NCBI GenBank assembly: GCA_001566295.1
Contig: KQ964269.1
Span: 248,001-312,000 of the forward strand
Length of the DNA stretch: 64,000 nucleotides
Direction: 5' to 3'
Source: Microdochium bolleyi
Lineage: Eukaryota; Ascomycota; Sordariomycetes; Xylariales; Microdochiaceae
Shown: positions 10,929 to 22,639 of the stretch, one piece after another
How the letters are laid out: every line of letters begins with the position of its first letter
How positions within the stretch are numbered: the first letter of the stretch is position 1
Position numbers and translations under genes: made by a program
The notes under the pieces: model-generated
Databases searched by the model: none
What the model was told of the DNA's origin: nothing
What the model saw: the letters and a program-made list of their open reading frames with translations, nothing else

Positions 10929-13665
10929 CACAGAGGATGATGAGCTGTTGTAGCCGCTGTCCTGATTGTTATATCTTGGCTGGGCCCCGAACCCGCTCGC
11001 GGGCAGTTTGGACCGGGCTGTCTTGGCTCGCGGTGGAGGCGCTCTTGACGGACCCTGCAGCACCAGCTAATGCAGGTGCGGCAGAACGGTGCGAGCCGGG
11101 AGTGAATGGCGACAAAACGATTCGTTGCTCCTTGCGAGATTTGAGAGTCGCGACGGCCAGCGGCGTGAACAACGGTCAAAATGTCGCGACTGTGCAACGA
11201 CGGGCAGGTTGTCGTGGAGGAAACCAAGGCGAGCAGAGTGTCGAGGGAGAACAGGGAGCCCTGGGGGTCGCGGGCGCTAGGTTAAGAGATCGCGGTGGGC
11301 CAAGGAACAGGCCGAGAGAGGGGATGATCTCCAACACTGATCCTGGGGCAGCGTTGCACTCGACAAGTCGGCGTGCAGGGAACAAGGGCCCAGGCAGGGG
11401 AGGTCCAGGCGGCTGTATGGCACTGAAGCTATCGCGAGGGCACGCCGCCGTAGGGGACCGGCAGCCCTCGACTCGACTTGCAAAAGGCCCGCGCGTCCTT
11501 GCCAATTTGTAGTCACGAGCGGCGGCGGCGCTAGCGATTGAGGTCGTCGTCTCCGGGCTTGCATTGTGCACGCGCACCAGCGTCAGAGGGGCGAGCACTT
11601 GCCGGTACGTCTACGCAGTTGACGAGTCCACCAGTGGCTGCAGTTGGCTGCTCGAGGGCTGCAATCTCGACAATGCAGGAATCCCGGCCCGGTCTCACAG
11701 GCCAGCGCGACAGCGACGAGCATGCACGACAGGGGCATCTTGCGAGATGAGGGGCACGCACGCAGTTCCCAAGCCTCCAGCGTCGAAGCTTGCTGCCGCC
11801 GAGTGCACAAAAGTACATCTTGTGACTGTCTGATCAGCAACGCCAGCGTCGACATGTGGAGTTGCACCGGGTCCAGGGCAGGTGCCGGCCCCATCAAACC
11901 GTGCCTTCCCAAACGGCCCGTCGTCTCGGAACCGGAAACTGCGCACATGTACACGACGACTGATTTCATGCACATTGCCATCGCCCACCGGAGATGGCCT
12001 CCGATTCCTTTCATTACGACAACCACATCTCGAACCCTCTCGTCATGATCGACATGCAGGTCATCCTTCCATCACCCGCATCATGCCTTCTCCCCCTTTG
12101 CAGCCTTTGTAGCCTTTGCAGCCCCCTTGGGTAGGTCCTCGTCACCGTCGCACATTCGCAGGCGCGACTCAAGTGTTAGACTTTGAGTTCGACCACCCGG
12201 GGCTCCGCGGACTGCGGACTGCGCGCGTGGCTAGACGGCGCAAGTACTGCACCTCAGCGAGGCGAACTTCCCTCCAGAAACCACCCACTGCATCCTCGGA
12301 GTTCGAGAGAAAGCTTGAAATCCACCGATTGGCGAACTCCGAGTGATGCCGTCTCAAATGTAGGTTCCAACAACGCCAAAAAGTTGCACTTTCGCGGATC
12401 GCTCGGCTGGTGTTATTACCGCTCTGGCACCACAGGCGTTGGAGTTTGCATACGGCTTGGATCAGCCGGCCGGGTCAGGCAAGCATCACTCAAGGTTGTG
12501 TCAGGCATCTAGAAGCATGGAAGCAAGAGAGGGGAACGCCGACGATGACCCTCATTGGGGTTGTGCCTAGTTCAAGTACCCGTGCGCTGAATCATACGCA
12601 GCATTGTTGCCAGCAACAGGAGAAAACATGGTCCGCGCACGAGAGACGTGCAGAATCAGGCCAGCTTGTCACGAACCTTTGACCGCGAGCAGGATGAGCA
12701 CCACCTCCAACGCTCCCTTTACGCAGACTATGGCCGGCTTGACTCCTCTAAGACTTCCGCAACGCAATCCCTTTCTGTACAATGAGACAAGCGCTTTACT
12801 GTTGGTGATCACCGAGCACCACTCGATTTGTTCTGACTTGTTGTTTAATCATCGTGATCACCAGTGGCCGGAGAACCCTCCACCTATGGCCATTATAATG
12901 GAGGCAATGGTCATGAATCGTCCGACAATATCGACAAGCCAGAGCGCCAATCGTGTTGGCATCCCTACTTGCGGTCGTTGCCAAAGTAGTTTATCCTAGA
13001 GACCGCCAAGTCGCCAGTCACCTGTGTGTCTGTTAGCCGTGGTACCAGTAGTTGACGTCAACGAGGCTGGATTGACACTGGGCTCAGGTCCGGAAAGTCC
13101 AATTTGTAACTCATGCTTCTGCAGGTCTAGGTCCTTTGCATGCGATTTAACAGAGATCTCGGCAGTTGGTTGATCATGAGCCGTGCCCTCAGGACGAAAT
13201 ACTTGTGACCAACGAGCCGAGGCAAACTCCTGCGTCACCAGTCGCGCTTGAAACCAGAAACAGAGTCCTCTTAAAGACCACCTGGGCAGGCTAAAGCAGA
13301 GGACACAGCACAGACCCGATCCCACACTTGACCGCGCGTTCTCCCCTTCATTCCCCTCACATCTCCGGGACAGACCCGCGTGACATCTTGGGGAAGAATG
13401 CGCTCGCCCTTCTCAGAGTGACTTGTTGCCTCCCGTCTCAAGACTGCGTTCTCCGGGACAGGGCAGACTACACTGCCAAAGTGTGTGAATTCCCATGTCG
13501 TCGGGTATCCCTGGACGTGGTCTACAGTCACACGATAAGGATATGGAACTTAAGAACTCTTAAGCGAACAGGACATCTCGCTGCTGGGAACATCTTTGAC
13601 CCGCGCCGTGTGACTTGGCCTGATCCGCCTCTACCTACACGTCACCGGTCCGCCGCCGTCTACTG

Positions 13666-13695
13666 TAAAAAAAAGAAATAAAAAAGAAGAAAAAG
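13666..13695. repeat. A-rich low-complexity tract
   Basis: A run of A broken by single G and T residues, within the gene-free stretch. It is simple sequence, not a gene feature. Confidence 0.8.
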
Positions 13696-13860
13696 GAACG
13701 ACCCAGCGAGGTCGGAGTGGTCCACAAAAGTCACAGCAGATCCGAGGACCTGGTTCCACGAGGGCCGAGGGGTAAGCCATTTAGGGTCCTCTGCCATCGT
13801 TGCCGCGTGAAGATGGGTATAAAGTTGTTGATGCGACGTAGCTTCCTTGGGCTACGAGCA

Positions 13861-13906
13861 GAGAGAGGCAGAGAGAGGCAGAGAGAGAGAGAGAGAGAGA
13901 GAGAGG
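13861..13906. repeat. (GA)n microsatellite
   Basis: Two copies of gagagaggca followed by an uninterrupted GA run of about 25 bases. Likely variable in length between strains. Confidence 0.9.
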
Positions 13907-14525
13907 GACTGCTAGCAAAACCGTACGCATTGTATAAGAGCTGCGAATACCCTCACTATCTTATTTTGTGATGATACTCAGCCTAAAGCAACACAGACTA
14001 CACCCCGGGTAAGTTTGAGATGAGTAGCACGCATGGTCCAGAGTGCAGACGGCGTGGGAACTCATCACATAGGTCGAATGGCTGACGACGCCGATGTATC
14101 GTGACAAACAGATTTACTCTATTCGGAATAATGCAACTGTATATGATACATTTGTTTCTCAGCAGGAACAAGAGTGATGCCGAGAGGCAACCTCCTGACC
14201 CTGTGAGGAATGCAATCCGGCCCAGGCTGTCTTGTGGATCGACCTGAGTAGGCCTTGCTTTCCTCGTCTTCCTAGATTTAATCATCGCGGAGAACTTCGT
14301 TTCGGCGTGATTATCTCTGAGACCATCCCTCCTCCTACATTTTCTAGGGATCTCATTCTTCCACAGCTATCACCCTCCCCCTACTGCCAGCATCGACTTC
14401 CAGACATCCAGCCTCGATCATTTGCGTTTGTTGATATACAGTGGTGGAAGAAAATCGCTGCTGTTCGAAGGCCGGTTGTTGTACCTGCAAGTGAGACGGC
14501 AGATCGCACTGTGGCGAGGGGCCGC

Positions 14526-15590
14526 TTATTTGAGGACAGACCACAGCTTGGGCGCGGCGCATTGGGTGGCGCAGTGAGCGAGGTGGAAGACTAGTGGTTT
14601 CGTCATTGTGTCAGTATGAAAACGAGACCTGCTGTATGCACTGCACGTGCGCGAGACGAAGTCCTCATCTGTGGCCAAACGGACGACAAACATCCGGGCG
14701 CGACCATGATGGACTGGATGAGAGTGTTGAATCTTGGGACAGGCAGGCGGAATCCGACTTACACTCCTCGACACAGTCCTCCTTGGCCTCACCGTCAGCC
14801 TCCTGAGCGGTGACACGCTCGACGCACTCGTCGAAGTGGTGCTTGGCCGGCGCGCATTGCTTTGAGTTCTTGCAAGCTGTTTGCCCGACATGTCAGCAGG
14901 CATTACTTCATAATGAACCTTCAAGTCTCTTCACGCCGAGAGGCCGAAATGATGGAAATGGTGTTGCTGTGCTGGACCGCTTCCGTGAACGGCTTGACGT
15001 AGGCAGGTGTTCGGCTCGGGGCTGTGTTTCTTGTTGGCACGAACCTTCCTCGAGCTCCTCCTTGGGGTCCTTGGGCTCGTCATCTTCCTCATCCTCCTCA
15101 TCCTCCTCGTCATCCTCGGCAGGCTCCTCCTTGTCCTCGTCCTTGTCCTCGCTCTGCTCCTTGGTGTCCTGTGGTGAACACCCAGTCGTTAGTTAGCGAT
15201 TTCGAAATCCAACATTGAGCGCTTCCGAGTGATGGCTCGCATGTCGTCCGCCGTCTGCCACGCCTGGTCACTTCGCATGCCTCCCTGTCTTCTTCTGCGC
15301 GTTGCGAATTCCCGAGCCATTTTTTGGCTTAGAGCTGGCCGTATCATGATTGCTTACGATGCAACATGTATAATGATGGATGGCGAGCAGTTCGGTAACA
15401 AGCGAGAGGCATGCTGTCGTGATCCGGAGCGCAGAATGACGGCGGTCGATACAAGCAGAGTCCTGATTCGAGACTCGGCAGATATGGCGAAAGTGCGTAC
15501 CTTGTCCTCGGCAGGGGGAGCTTCGGCCTCGACGGTGGCCCACGGCGTGGCGGCGTCGACGAGGTCGGTGATGGCGTCCCAGAAACCCAT
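14526..15590 (-). CDS. QCR6: Cytochrome bc1 complex hinge protein (subunit 6)
   Basis: The acidic hinge subunit of respiratory complex III, which faces the intermembrane space and helps dock cytochrome c1 and cytochrome c. Four exons: 15590-15501, 15168-15045, 14876-14763 and 14590-14526. The introns are 332, 168 and 172 bases (donors GTACGC, GTTCGT, GTAAGT), all longer than the local norm. The product has 130 residues. The N-terminus is MGFWDAITDLVDAATPW. Exon 2 encodes an almost pure Asp/Glu stretch. Exons 3-4 give CKNSKQCAPAKHHFDECVER, then KEDCVEE and FFHLAHCATQCAAPKL, the paired-cysteine helical hairpin of the family. All junction phases agree, and the join between exons 3 and 4 rebuilds the conserved FFHL. 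No classic presequence is visible; the acidic N-terminal part is expected to be processed, as in yeast. Confidence 0.93.
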
Positions 15591-16252
15591 GGCTGCGGTG
15601 ATTATTGTGCTTTTGCGTGTGGCGTTATAGACTGTGTGCGGCGGCGCAACAGGGCGGAGAGGCGGTCGTGGCCGGTCGGTCGATGCGTTGTCGTTTCGAT
15701 CGGGGTGATGCGGGTTTTGATGGAGAGCTTGTGCTCTTTGCTTCACTGGCTCGACTTCAATCCCGCGCGGGCGGTCGATTTCGGGAGGACGGGCAGGCCT
15801 AGCCCGGGAAGAAAATCGAGCACCAATGTGCAATTGAGCCGTTGTGATTGGCGCAGCCGGCTTCCTGCCCCATTTGCGCATAATCACGTGATGACGTCTT
15901 CAACACTGAGCAGTCCCGACGGCTTCAAGGCCGATTTCTGTTGCAAGGTCACATGGACTTGCCACAGTCTATGGTAACTCTCTGCCTCTTTCCTTTTAGG
16001 TGTCTCGTACTTATCATCAAGCGGTCGGGGCGGGGCTTCTGATGAAGTGGCAGCCTTAACAGTGTGCTCGCATTTGAATATCGAAACCATTCAGAGCGGG
16101 TGGCTTGTGGTCATCGGAGTCGTTCCTCGGACCAGTGGTGATAAGACAAGACAAAAATGCCCAAATGACTTCTTTTGCAACCATGAATCACGAGAGACCC
16201 CAAAATATCATTTCAGGAGTATTATCGCCTTGAGAGCAGTCTTGTTTATATT
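15591..16252. other. QCR6 promoter and 3' end of the WBP2-like gene
   Basis: 662 bases. They contain the regulatory cluster at 15847-15908 (listed separately) and otherwise no coding signal. Confidence 0.55.
15847..15908. promoter_or_regulatory. Inverted CCAAT, palindromic CACGTG and CRE-like element upstream of QCR6
   Basis: ATTGG (CCAAT on the minus strand) at 15847-15851, palindromic TCACGTGA at 15894-15901 and TGACGTC at 15902-15908, immediately adjacent, about 260-320 bases upstream of the QCR6 ATG. CCAAT is bound by the HAP/AnCF complex, CACGTG by bHLH factors of the Cbf1 type, and TGACGTC by ATF/CREB bZIPs. HAP and Cbf1 control of respiratory-chain genes is established in yeast; use here is inferred. 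Confidence 0.4.
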
Positions 16253-17312
16253 TTACTGCCTCTCATTATCCTGGCGTTCTCGCTCGTCGAACTGCTCAGA
16301 AATAGCTTGAGCCTGGGCTTCATCGTACCCTGGAGGCGCATCATCGGGAACACCCTGGCCGGCTCGCCTCTGCTGCGTGGCCTCATCAGCCTGCCGCGTG
16401 ACTGCAGCCGTTGCCGACTCTGTCTGTATCCGCCCAGCGGCAGCACCAGGAGCAGGCGTGTAGCTCGGTAGCTGCTCGCCATGCATGTTCTGTAACTGCC
16501 CGATCTGGGACAAATGCTGTATCCGCGACCGGATCTCGGTGTACTTTGATTGCCAGTCGCTGACTCCGCTTTCGTTGAAAGTGAGCTGCACCTTCGCCCG
16601 GGTCACGTCCGTCGGGATGTTGCCGCCCGGCACAGGCCGGAACTCAGCCTCCCAGTACCATGCGCCGAATCCCCACATGTGAGAGCCTGTCGGCGTCCTC
16701 GAGTCTTCTAAGTCTAGTATCCTGGCTGAGAAGCCTTGGAAAGCGTCCGTGGACGCAGCAGGAAGGTAGATAATCTACCCGTTCGCGTTGGTTAATGGCG
16801 GTGTCAAGCTACCAAAAGCACTGCGCATGGCATGGCCGCTCGCGAAGAAGAGGACTTACTCTGTGGCTTGTTATGTAGGCTGTGCCATTATCACACTTGA
16901 GTGACCATGGCCGGCTCCCCGGAGTCTGTTTCTCAGCCGTGAGGCTCAGCGAGATTCGGCCGCGGGTTTTGAGCTGTGGTGTTTCATCGGGAAGTGGCTC
17001 GAATTGCCCGGACCGCGAGAGCATGACCCAACTGGCTTTCAGGTCAGCAACGATATCGACCTGTGTGCGGAGGAGCCGCTGGCTGAGGATTGAAGCATGT
17101 TGTTCGGCGAGCCCGTAGTCCATGGCCACCAAGGGCTTTCGCACAAAAGGGGAAGGATGGGTTTGAAACAATAAGGCGAGAAGATGAAGCGGGTGGTAAC
17201 TCTGCTAGTGATGAGACAAAGGCGGTAACCATATTGTAACTGGCGTCTTATGGCTTGTCAAGAAAGCAGACAGAGACGGTAGGAAAGGGGGGCAGCCATA
17301 CTTGATGGACAT
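16253..17312 (-). CDS. WBP2-like GRAM-domain protein with C-terminal PY motif (UPF0664 family)
   Basis: Three exons: 17312-17302 (only 11 bases), 17031-16860 and 16774-16253. The introns are 270 and 85 bases. The 234-residue protein begins MSINWVMLSRSG, the conserved start of fungal WBP2 relatives, and this start exists only after splicing the 11-base first exon. The N-terminal half is a GRAM/PH-like fold (LKTRGRISLSLTAEK, YITSHRIIYLP, WGFGAWYWEAEFRPVPGG). The C-terminus is Gln/Ala/Pro-rich with LPSYTPAPG and APPGYDEAQ, the latter a PPxY ligand for WW domains such as those of Rsp5-type ubiquitin ligases. The role is inferred: an adaptor linking membrane lipid or transcription factors to WW proteins. 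Confidence 0.85.
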
Positions 17313-18349
17313 GGCGGGCGAGCACGCAGGCCACCAGATGTGCCGGGGGCACGGGCAGCTGGGTCGAGATGCGATAGGAAGGGCACGCCAGCGAGTATGA
17401 ATTCAGAAAATGCGAATCAGTGCTGCAGCTGGTGACTCGAGACCGGGATCTGTGGAGAAGATGGGCACTTCGGTACAGCGGGCTTGCAGTGTGGACTGCG
17501 ATAGGGTTGACAAGCTGTTGTCAGTATCCAGCACGAGCTGTCCTGGTGCCGAGCTGATGTAGGTCGCAGGAGAGTCACCGACTGGAGGCCAAGATAGGAA
17601 GTCCTCAAAGCGCCGTGTATTGGTGATGCACGAGCTGCAGGTTGCGGATGGCGGAAAGCAGCGGCAAGTGAGGAGGGTGAGTATCTGCGTGCGTGGTGGC
17701 GGGTTGTGAGGTGGAAGAACAGCTGGTGCAAGGCGGGGAATTGGCAGCTCAGTGGAGGGTGCCTTAAACCGAGCCCGCATGTGCTCAAGAAGGATGACTC
17801 TGGGAGCTCGCCTTGCCACCCAACGAAGGAAACGGACATTTTGCTACACACAAGAAACTAAGCATTCTTCACGTGCTACAACGGATCAACTCAGACTAGG
17901 ATCATGCAGCACAGATACTGCTGCTTGTCTGCAACAGGGCGAGGCAGGGTCTGGTGTCGATCTATCGATTTGGACGCAAATATCGCATCCCGTCGTTCCA
18001 TCCATCATTCCCGGGCAGCACAAGCGACTCTCGAAAGTCATCATGCCATTTTGTATGTATCGTAGTCTCATAAATAAAGCAAAACAGACCAGGTGCTGTA
18101 TGACCGTGTTCGTGCGTCTCGTAATAGCAGCTCAGCTCTCTGAGCTTTCGCAATTCCAGCTGGGCCACATGAGTGACCGAGCTCTGACAATCCCAAATGC
18201 CGGAACAATCCAAAGCAAACCAAAACAAACGCCGTATCCATTCCAGCACAACCATATACAATAGGAAGCGAAAAGGGATTGTAGTTCCACGAGCAGTTTG
18301 CCGCGTCAACACTGTTGACGCCTGCCAAAGGACTCGAATGGCGGCAACC
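17313..18349. other. Upstream region of the WBP2-like gene and 3' flank of the Rid1-like gene
   Basis: About 1 kb. A 138-codon minus-strand frame at 17403-17819 starts at GTG and has no recognisable feature, so it is not called. The right part, close to the Rid1-like stop, is AT-richer and resembles a 3' UTR. Confidence 0.45.
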
Positions 18350-20843
18350 TCAGCACAGCCAGTTGTCAGTTGTAGTAACAGCTCCTGCGCCAGAGTCTTG
18401 AGGTGCCTCTATGCCGAAATCAAACTTGGGTAAGTCAATCTTGGGGGCTGGTTCTTGGTCCATGACCTTCTTCGGGCTGTCGCAACCACCATAGAGCTTC
18501 TTGCTCGGACTCTTGGGCTCCGGCGGCGGGCCATACTGAACATCTCGGACATCCCATCCATCGTCAGCTGCAGCAGCAACCCACGTACGAAGACCGTCAT
18601 GGACACTGGGGTAGAACTTCTCCTTGCACAGCCGCATGCTGGCGCCCATACATCGTTCCCAGCCGGAAACGCGGAACAAGTCTCTGAGCTTGTTGCGTTC
18701 TTGCCTGCCTGGCGTGCAGGCCAGTATCGCATTTAGCAGCTCCAGATGCGAAGCGAGGTAGTTTGTTGCATCCCACTCAACGCCACCGACGTATGGAGCT
18801 GCAGGCACTGGCGGCCTCTCTGACGGGAAATGCAGTTGCATGTAAGTGGCGTCGTCAATAGCCGGCGCACTCTGCTCCGTAAGAGTCTCTTTCTCCCGTG
18901 AGAGGTTGACAATGTTGAGATGGTGTAGGAAGATCCAGAAGACCTCTTTAGTGACGCTGACTGCCTCCTTGCACCAGACGCGGTAGGGGCGCTCTCGGTG
19001 CATGCCCAGAAGGAACCCATGGGGTCGGCTCTCTTCCTTCGGCTCAGGGTCTCGAAGATGGCCCAGCACTGTCCGAGCCCGTATGGGTCGATCTGAAGGA
19101 GCTGCAGACTGGATATAGGTGAATAACACAGACGTGATGATGTTTCTTGTGGTGAACTCGCTGGGGCCTTTTTTCTCTGGATCGAATAGCATGTTGAGCA
19201 ATGCCGGGAAGAGGTCCCCTTGGATCGTCTGCAGATACTGGAGAGCCAGCGCTGTAGTGCATAGCGCCTTCAGACACAGAAGTGTCTCGTGCAGCAGAGC
19301 ATCTTCGTGTTCCTCTCTGTCCGCGCTTTGTTAGTATGTGTGATTACACATGATCAGATATCTCCGCCTGGCAAGCATACCTCCATTCCACTTCCATGAT
19401 CCTGTTCAAGAGACCCACGATCTCTTGCATCCCTCCTTGGCGGATGAAATCTTCAGCCCATGCAACGGTTTCGTTGCGAAGTAGGAGGCGCAATTTGTGA
19501 AGTTTTCCAACTTCGACAAGTTCTGGTCGCTGCACCTTGCGTAGATAACCAACATAGTCCGACGGACCCTGTTGTGGCTTGATCTTCGCAAGAATACCGC
19601 CCGTCTGATAAGACCCTGCCGAGGCTGGCCTTTCACTGACAATGCTGTCGGTGGATCTGCTCCGAAAGTGCCTCCCAATAGTCCCATCACTTTTCTTCTT
19701 GGTGGGATAACCAGGCTCTCCCTTCTTCGCTGTGTTTCGCGAGAGTGTGAACCCGCGACCGCGACTCTTCTTGCCCTTGCTCTCGTCCTTCTCCTGGGGC
19801 GGGAAAGCGCTCGACTCCTCACCGTGACTCGGGGGACGTGTTAAGCTCGTGGAGCCGCGCGTCTCCGCCCAGTCTTGCCTGATGAATTCCATCTTGATTG
19901 TATCTGCGAGATTGCGCATTTTGTATCTTTGGTGCTCTGGGATATTGCGCCGGTCTAGCATCGCTTCGAGGTGTCGTTCAATGTCTTTCGGATCGAGCTG
20001 AAATTCGGCTTCTGGATCTGGTGTGCTGGAAGCGGAATTCTCTTTTGAGTCCTGGCGACGTGAGAAAGCCTTGAACCCCATAGTCATGCGTGACGATGCG
20101 CCTTTGCTCTTCCCCTTCGATCCTATAGACCCTTGAGCCTCGCGATTCGGTGCTGGCTGTGCGTGGTACGACTGCGGCCGAACCTTTGCTGATGGCTTTG
20201 GTGGGGCGAAACTTGAGGGAGGATATTGTTTGGTCGGACTCGGAGAATCATCTCGAGTAGGCTGGCCGTGTTCCATCTCCAATGCCCCGCTGGAGAATTG
20301 GGCATAGATGGGCGGCCTGATATACTCCTGGCGGTTCGTAGAGCTTGGCGGAGTCATGTTCTCCTTGTCCTTGCGGGATGAGACGTTGTCGTCACTGCCC
20401 ATTGCGCGCATATTCTTGAGGCTCTTCGGCCTGCTCAACAGAGCGCCTAGATTTGTGGTGGACTTGGTCTTCTGTGGGTTCTGCGGCACATCACCGTCTT
20501 TCTTTCCAAACTTGGAGATGGAACTGAACGCGAACTTGGTTGGCGACCTCGGAGCGGCTCGAGATGTGGTACCTTTCGTTGGTGATCGAGGGGCACGGTC
20601 AAGCTGGTTGTACTCAATTTCGCCAAGGGGCCCGCCACCCAACTGGCCGTTCATCGTGGGCTGCATTACGGAATTGTCTGCAAGCTCGGCCTGTGGTAAT
20701 GCTGATCCGCCAGAATTATTGCGGCGGTGCATGAATGTCTTGAATACGCCCGTTGATTTGGAGCGCTGGTGTTGAGACTGGTGGCCTTGGGATCGCTCTT
20801 GTTCTCGAGGTTGTCTAACATTGCTGTCGAATCTCGACTCCAT
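18350..20843 (-). CDS. Formin-type GTPase-binding-domain protein without FH1/FH2 (Rid1-like)
   Basis: Exon 1 is 20843-19381 and exon 2 is 19316-18350, with a 64-base intron (donor GTATGC, CTAAC branch); 809 residues. The first 270 residues are disordered, rich in Ser/Pro/Lys, with repeated SPTK sites. From about 275 (FQLDPKDIERHLEAMLDRRN) begins the Drf-GBD-like helical domain that in formins binds Rho GTPases. It continues through LHKLRLLLRNETVAWAEDF and LLNRIMEVEWREEHEDALLH into an FH3/armadillo-like repeat region. The protein ends with a Pro/Asp tail and has no proline-rich FH1 and no actin-nucleating FH2. It therefore resembles the predicted Rid1-type GTPase-binding proteins of fungi, not the formins Bni1/SepA. 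A role in Rho/Cdc42 polarity signalling is inferred. The next gene is TRM8, divergent. Confidence 0.8.
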
Positions 20844-21712
20844 GGCGGAGAGTCGTCGGTGCTGGTTGCAGGGCTGATGTCGGGGAGGCTGACCCCAATG
20901 AGGATATGAACACTGCCAGAAGGCACCGTTATACCGAGACTTCTGGTTCAGTGCTGGAATGCTAGTAGACTGCAGATGGCGATATTCTCAAAACATGACG
21001 GAGGGCACGTTGGCGGATGACACGGACAACCTGGTCCACTTCAAATATTCCGCGGAGGTTGGCGTAGAAGCAAAGGGTGCGACGGGTTGTTTTGCGAATT
21101 GGTCTGGACTGACTGTGATGGTCGAGAAGGGGCTGGACTGAAAGGATGCACCGGAGCACCTGATAGATGAAGGTCCAGGAAGGAGTGGTCTGTGAACGGT
21201 TGCTTTGTCCAAACTGACGTGTACGGTGTGTACGGATGTTTACAACATGCAGCTTGCAGGTGGTTGCCCAAGAGACGGCGATGGGTACGATGGCGCGCAG
21301 AATAAACCGCGCAGATGTCCCTATACAAAAGTGGGTAGATACACCAGCTTCTTTTACACATGGGTTGAGCAGACAAGGGTGTAGCCGCAGTGTGGGTGGG
21401 GAACTTGACAGCGACCTTGACGAGCTTGAAAAGCACCCCACGCTGCGCAAGGGCCCCGCAAAGTGCTCCCGAGCAGTCGAGATCCACTCTTTTTTTCTTG
21501 CGAAGTTGGCGATCAAACAGGACGGCAGACGACATTGCAGGAAGAGAGCACATGCGACACGTGCCCCAGCTCGACAGCTCCAGACTCACCGGCTTGCAAA
21601 CAACGAGGCGGAAAGAGACCATTAGCGGACGCGCCTGCTGACGCCACTTCCCGAGGACGAGACGAGACCATCGTGCTGTATTGTCGGACACTGTCCTCCT
21701 TCGGCAGCAACC
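20844..21712. other. Divergent promoter region between the Rid1-like gene and TRM8
   Basis: 869 bases. A minus-strand frame of about 260 codons (21041-21823) overlaps TRM8 exon 1 and has no domain or composition bias, so it is taken as chance. No element named. Confidence 0.45.
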
Positions 21713-22639
21713 ATGGCAGGCCCTCCGAACAAGAAGCAGAAGCGCGAGGCTTATCGCCAAGCGCAGAGAGAGAGTGGCGCAACTACTATGCCTCAGAAGA
21801 AATTCTACCGGCAGCGTGCCCATGCCAACCCTTTCTCAGACCACCAGTTGGAATAGTACGTCTCGACTGTGTTGCCGTTGCCGTTGCCGTTGCGCCGAGA
21901 GGTATCTCTAACAAACTCTGGCAGCCCTATCTCTCCCCAACACATGGATTGGTCGCCGTACTTCCCGGCGTTTGTGGCCAAGCCTGACGAGGGCAACACC
22001 ACGGAAACCTCCCGCAATGACCCGACGTCTTTACCGCGCGACCCAAAGAACCAGACCCTGACGAAGGATGTTGATATTGTCGACATAGGATGCGGCTTCG
22101 GCGGGCTGATCGTAGCCCTGTCGCCTGCGCTCCCAGACAACCTTATGATTGGTATGGAGATCAGGACCCAAGTTACCGAGTTCGTCCAAGATCGCATACG
22201 AGCGCTGCGATCTCAGGATACAGAGGGACAGCTGTACCAGAACATCGGCTGCCTTCGTGCAAATACCATGAAGTTCTTCCCAAACTTCTTCAAGAAGGCG
22301 CAGGTCTCCAAGATCTTCATCTGTTTCCCAGATCCACATTTCAAGCATCGCAAACACAAGGCGCGCATTGTCTCGACAACTCTCAACTCAGAGTACGCCT
22401 ACGCTTTGCGCCCGGGCGGCATCGTCTACACGATCACAGATGTCGAGGACCTGCACGACTGGATGGTGCAGCACTTGAGCGCACACGCCTCATTTGAAAG
22501 AGTGTCGGAGGAGGATCAGGAAGCGGATCAATGTGTTGCGATCATGAAAACGGCCACAGAGGAAGGCAAAAAGGTTGAGCGAAACAAGGGGCAGAAATTT
22601 GTAGCTCTTTTCCGCCGACGAGAAGACCCGCCTTGGTGA
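21713..22639 (+). CDS. TRM8: tRNA (guanine-N7-)-methyltransferase catalytic subunit
   Basis: Forms m7G46 in tRNA variable loops together with the WD-repeat partner Trm82. Exon 1 is 21713-21855 and exon 2 is 21925-22639, with a 69-base intron; 285 residues. After a basic N-terminus (NKKQKREAYRQAQRE) the family block NPFSDHQLEYPISPQHMDW is rebuilt across the junction. The SAM-binding site is VDIGCGFGGLIVALS, followed by GMEIRTQVTEFVQDRI. The tRNA-binding/catalytic block is KIFICFPDPHFKHRKHKARI, the hallmark of TrmB/Trm8. The protein ends KFVALFRRREDPPW. The ATG at 21713 has a favourable ACC context. The intron contains four copies of GTTGCC (21871-21893). Confidence 0.95.
21871..21893. repeat. 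GTTGCC tandem repeat inside the TRM8 intron
   Basis: About four tandem copies of the hexamer within a 69-base intron. It is simple sequence with no known role. Confidence 0.7.

Larger units (their letters stand above)
10929..14525. other. 3.6-kb stretch with no recognisable gene
   Basis: It lies between the MFS start and the QCR6 stop. Frames of up to about 200 codons occur, but they begin at non-ATG codons, overlap on several strands, and show no domain or splice-supported continuation. Visible structure is limited to two low-complexity tracts listed separately, and a small direct repeat near 12093-12125 (cctttgcag/cctttgtag). It could hold the long promoter of the MFS gene or a non-coding transcript. 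Confidence 0.5.

Noticed and set aside
10929..11063. N-terminal extension of the MFS protein
   Set aside because: The frame is open, but the only start is GTG at 11063; ATG 10928 precedes a normal MFS N-terminus.
17403..17819. 138-codon minus-strand frame upstream of the WBP2-like gene
   Set aside because: It begins at GTG, is Pro/Ser/Thr-rich without conservation signal, and probably lies in the leader or promoter.
21041..21823. 260-codon minus-strand frame between the Rid1-like gene and TRM8
   Set aside because: It overlaps TRM8 exon 1 in antisense and the divergent promoter, with no domain, no codon bias and no splice continuation.
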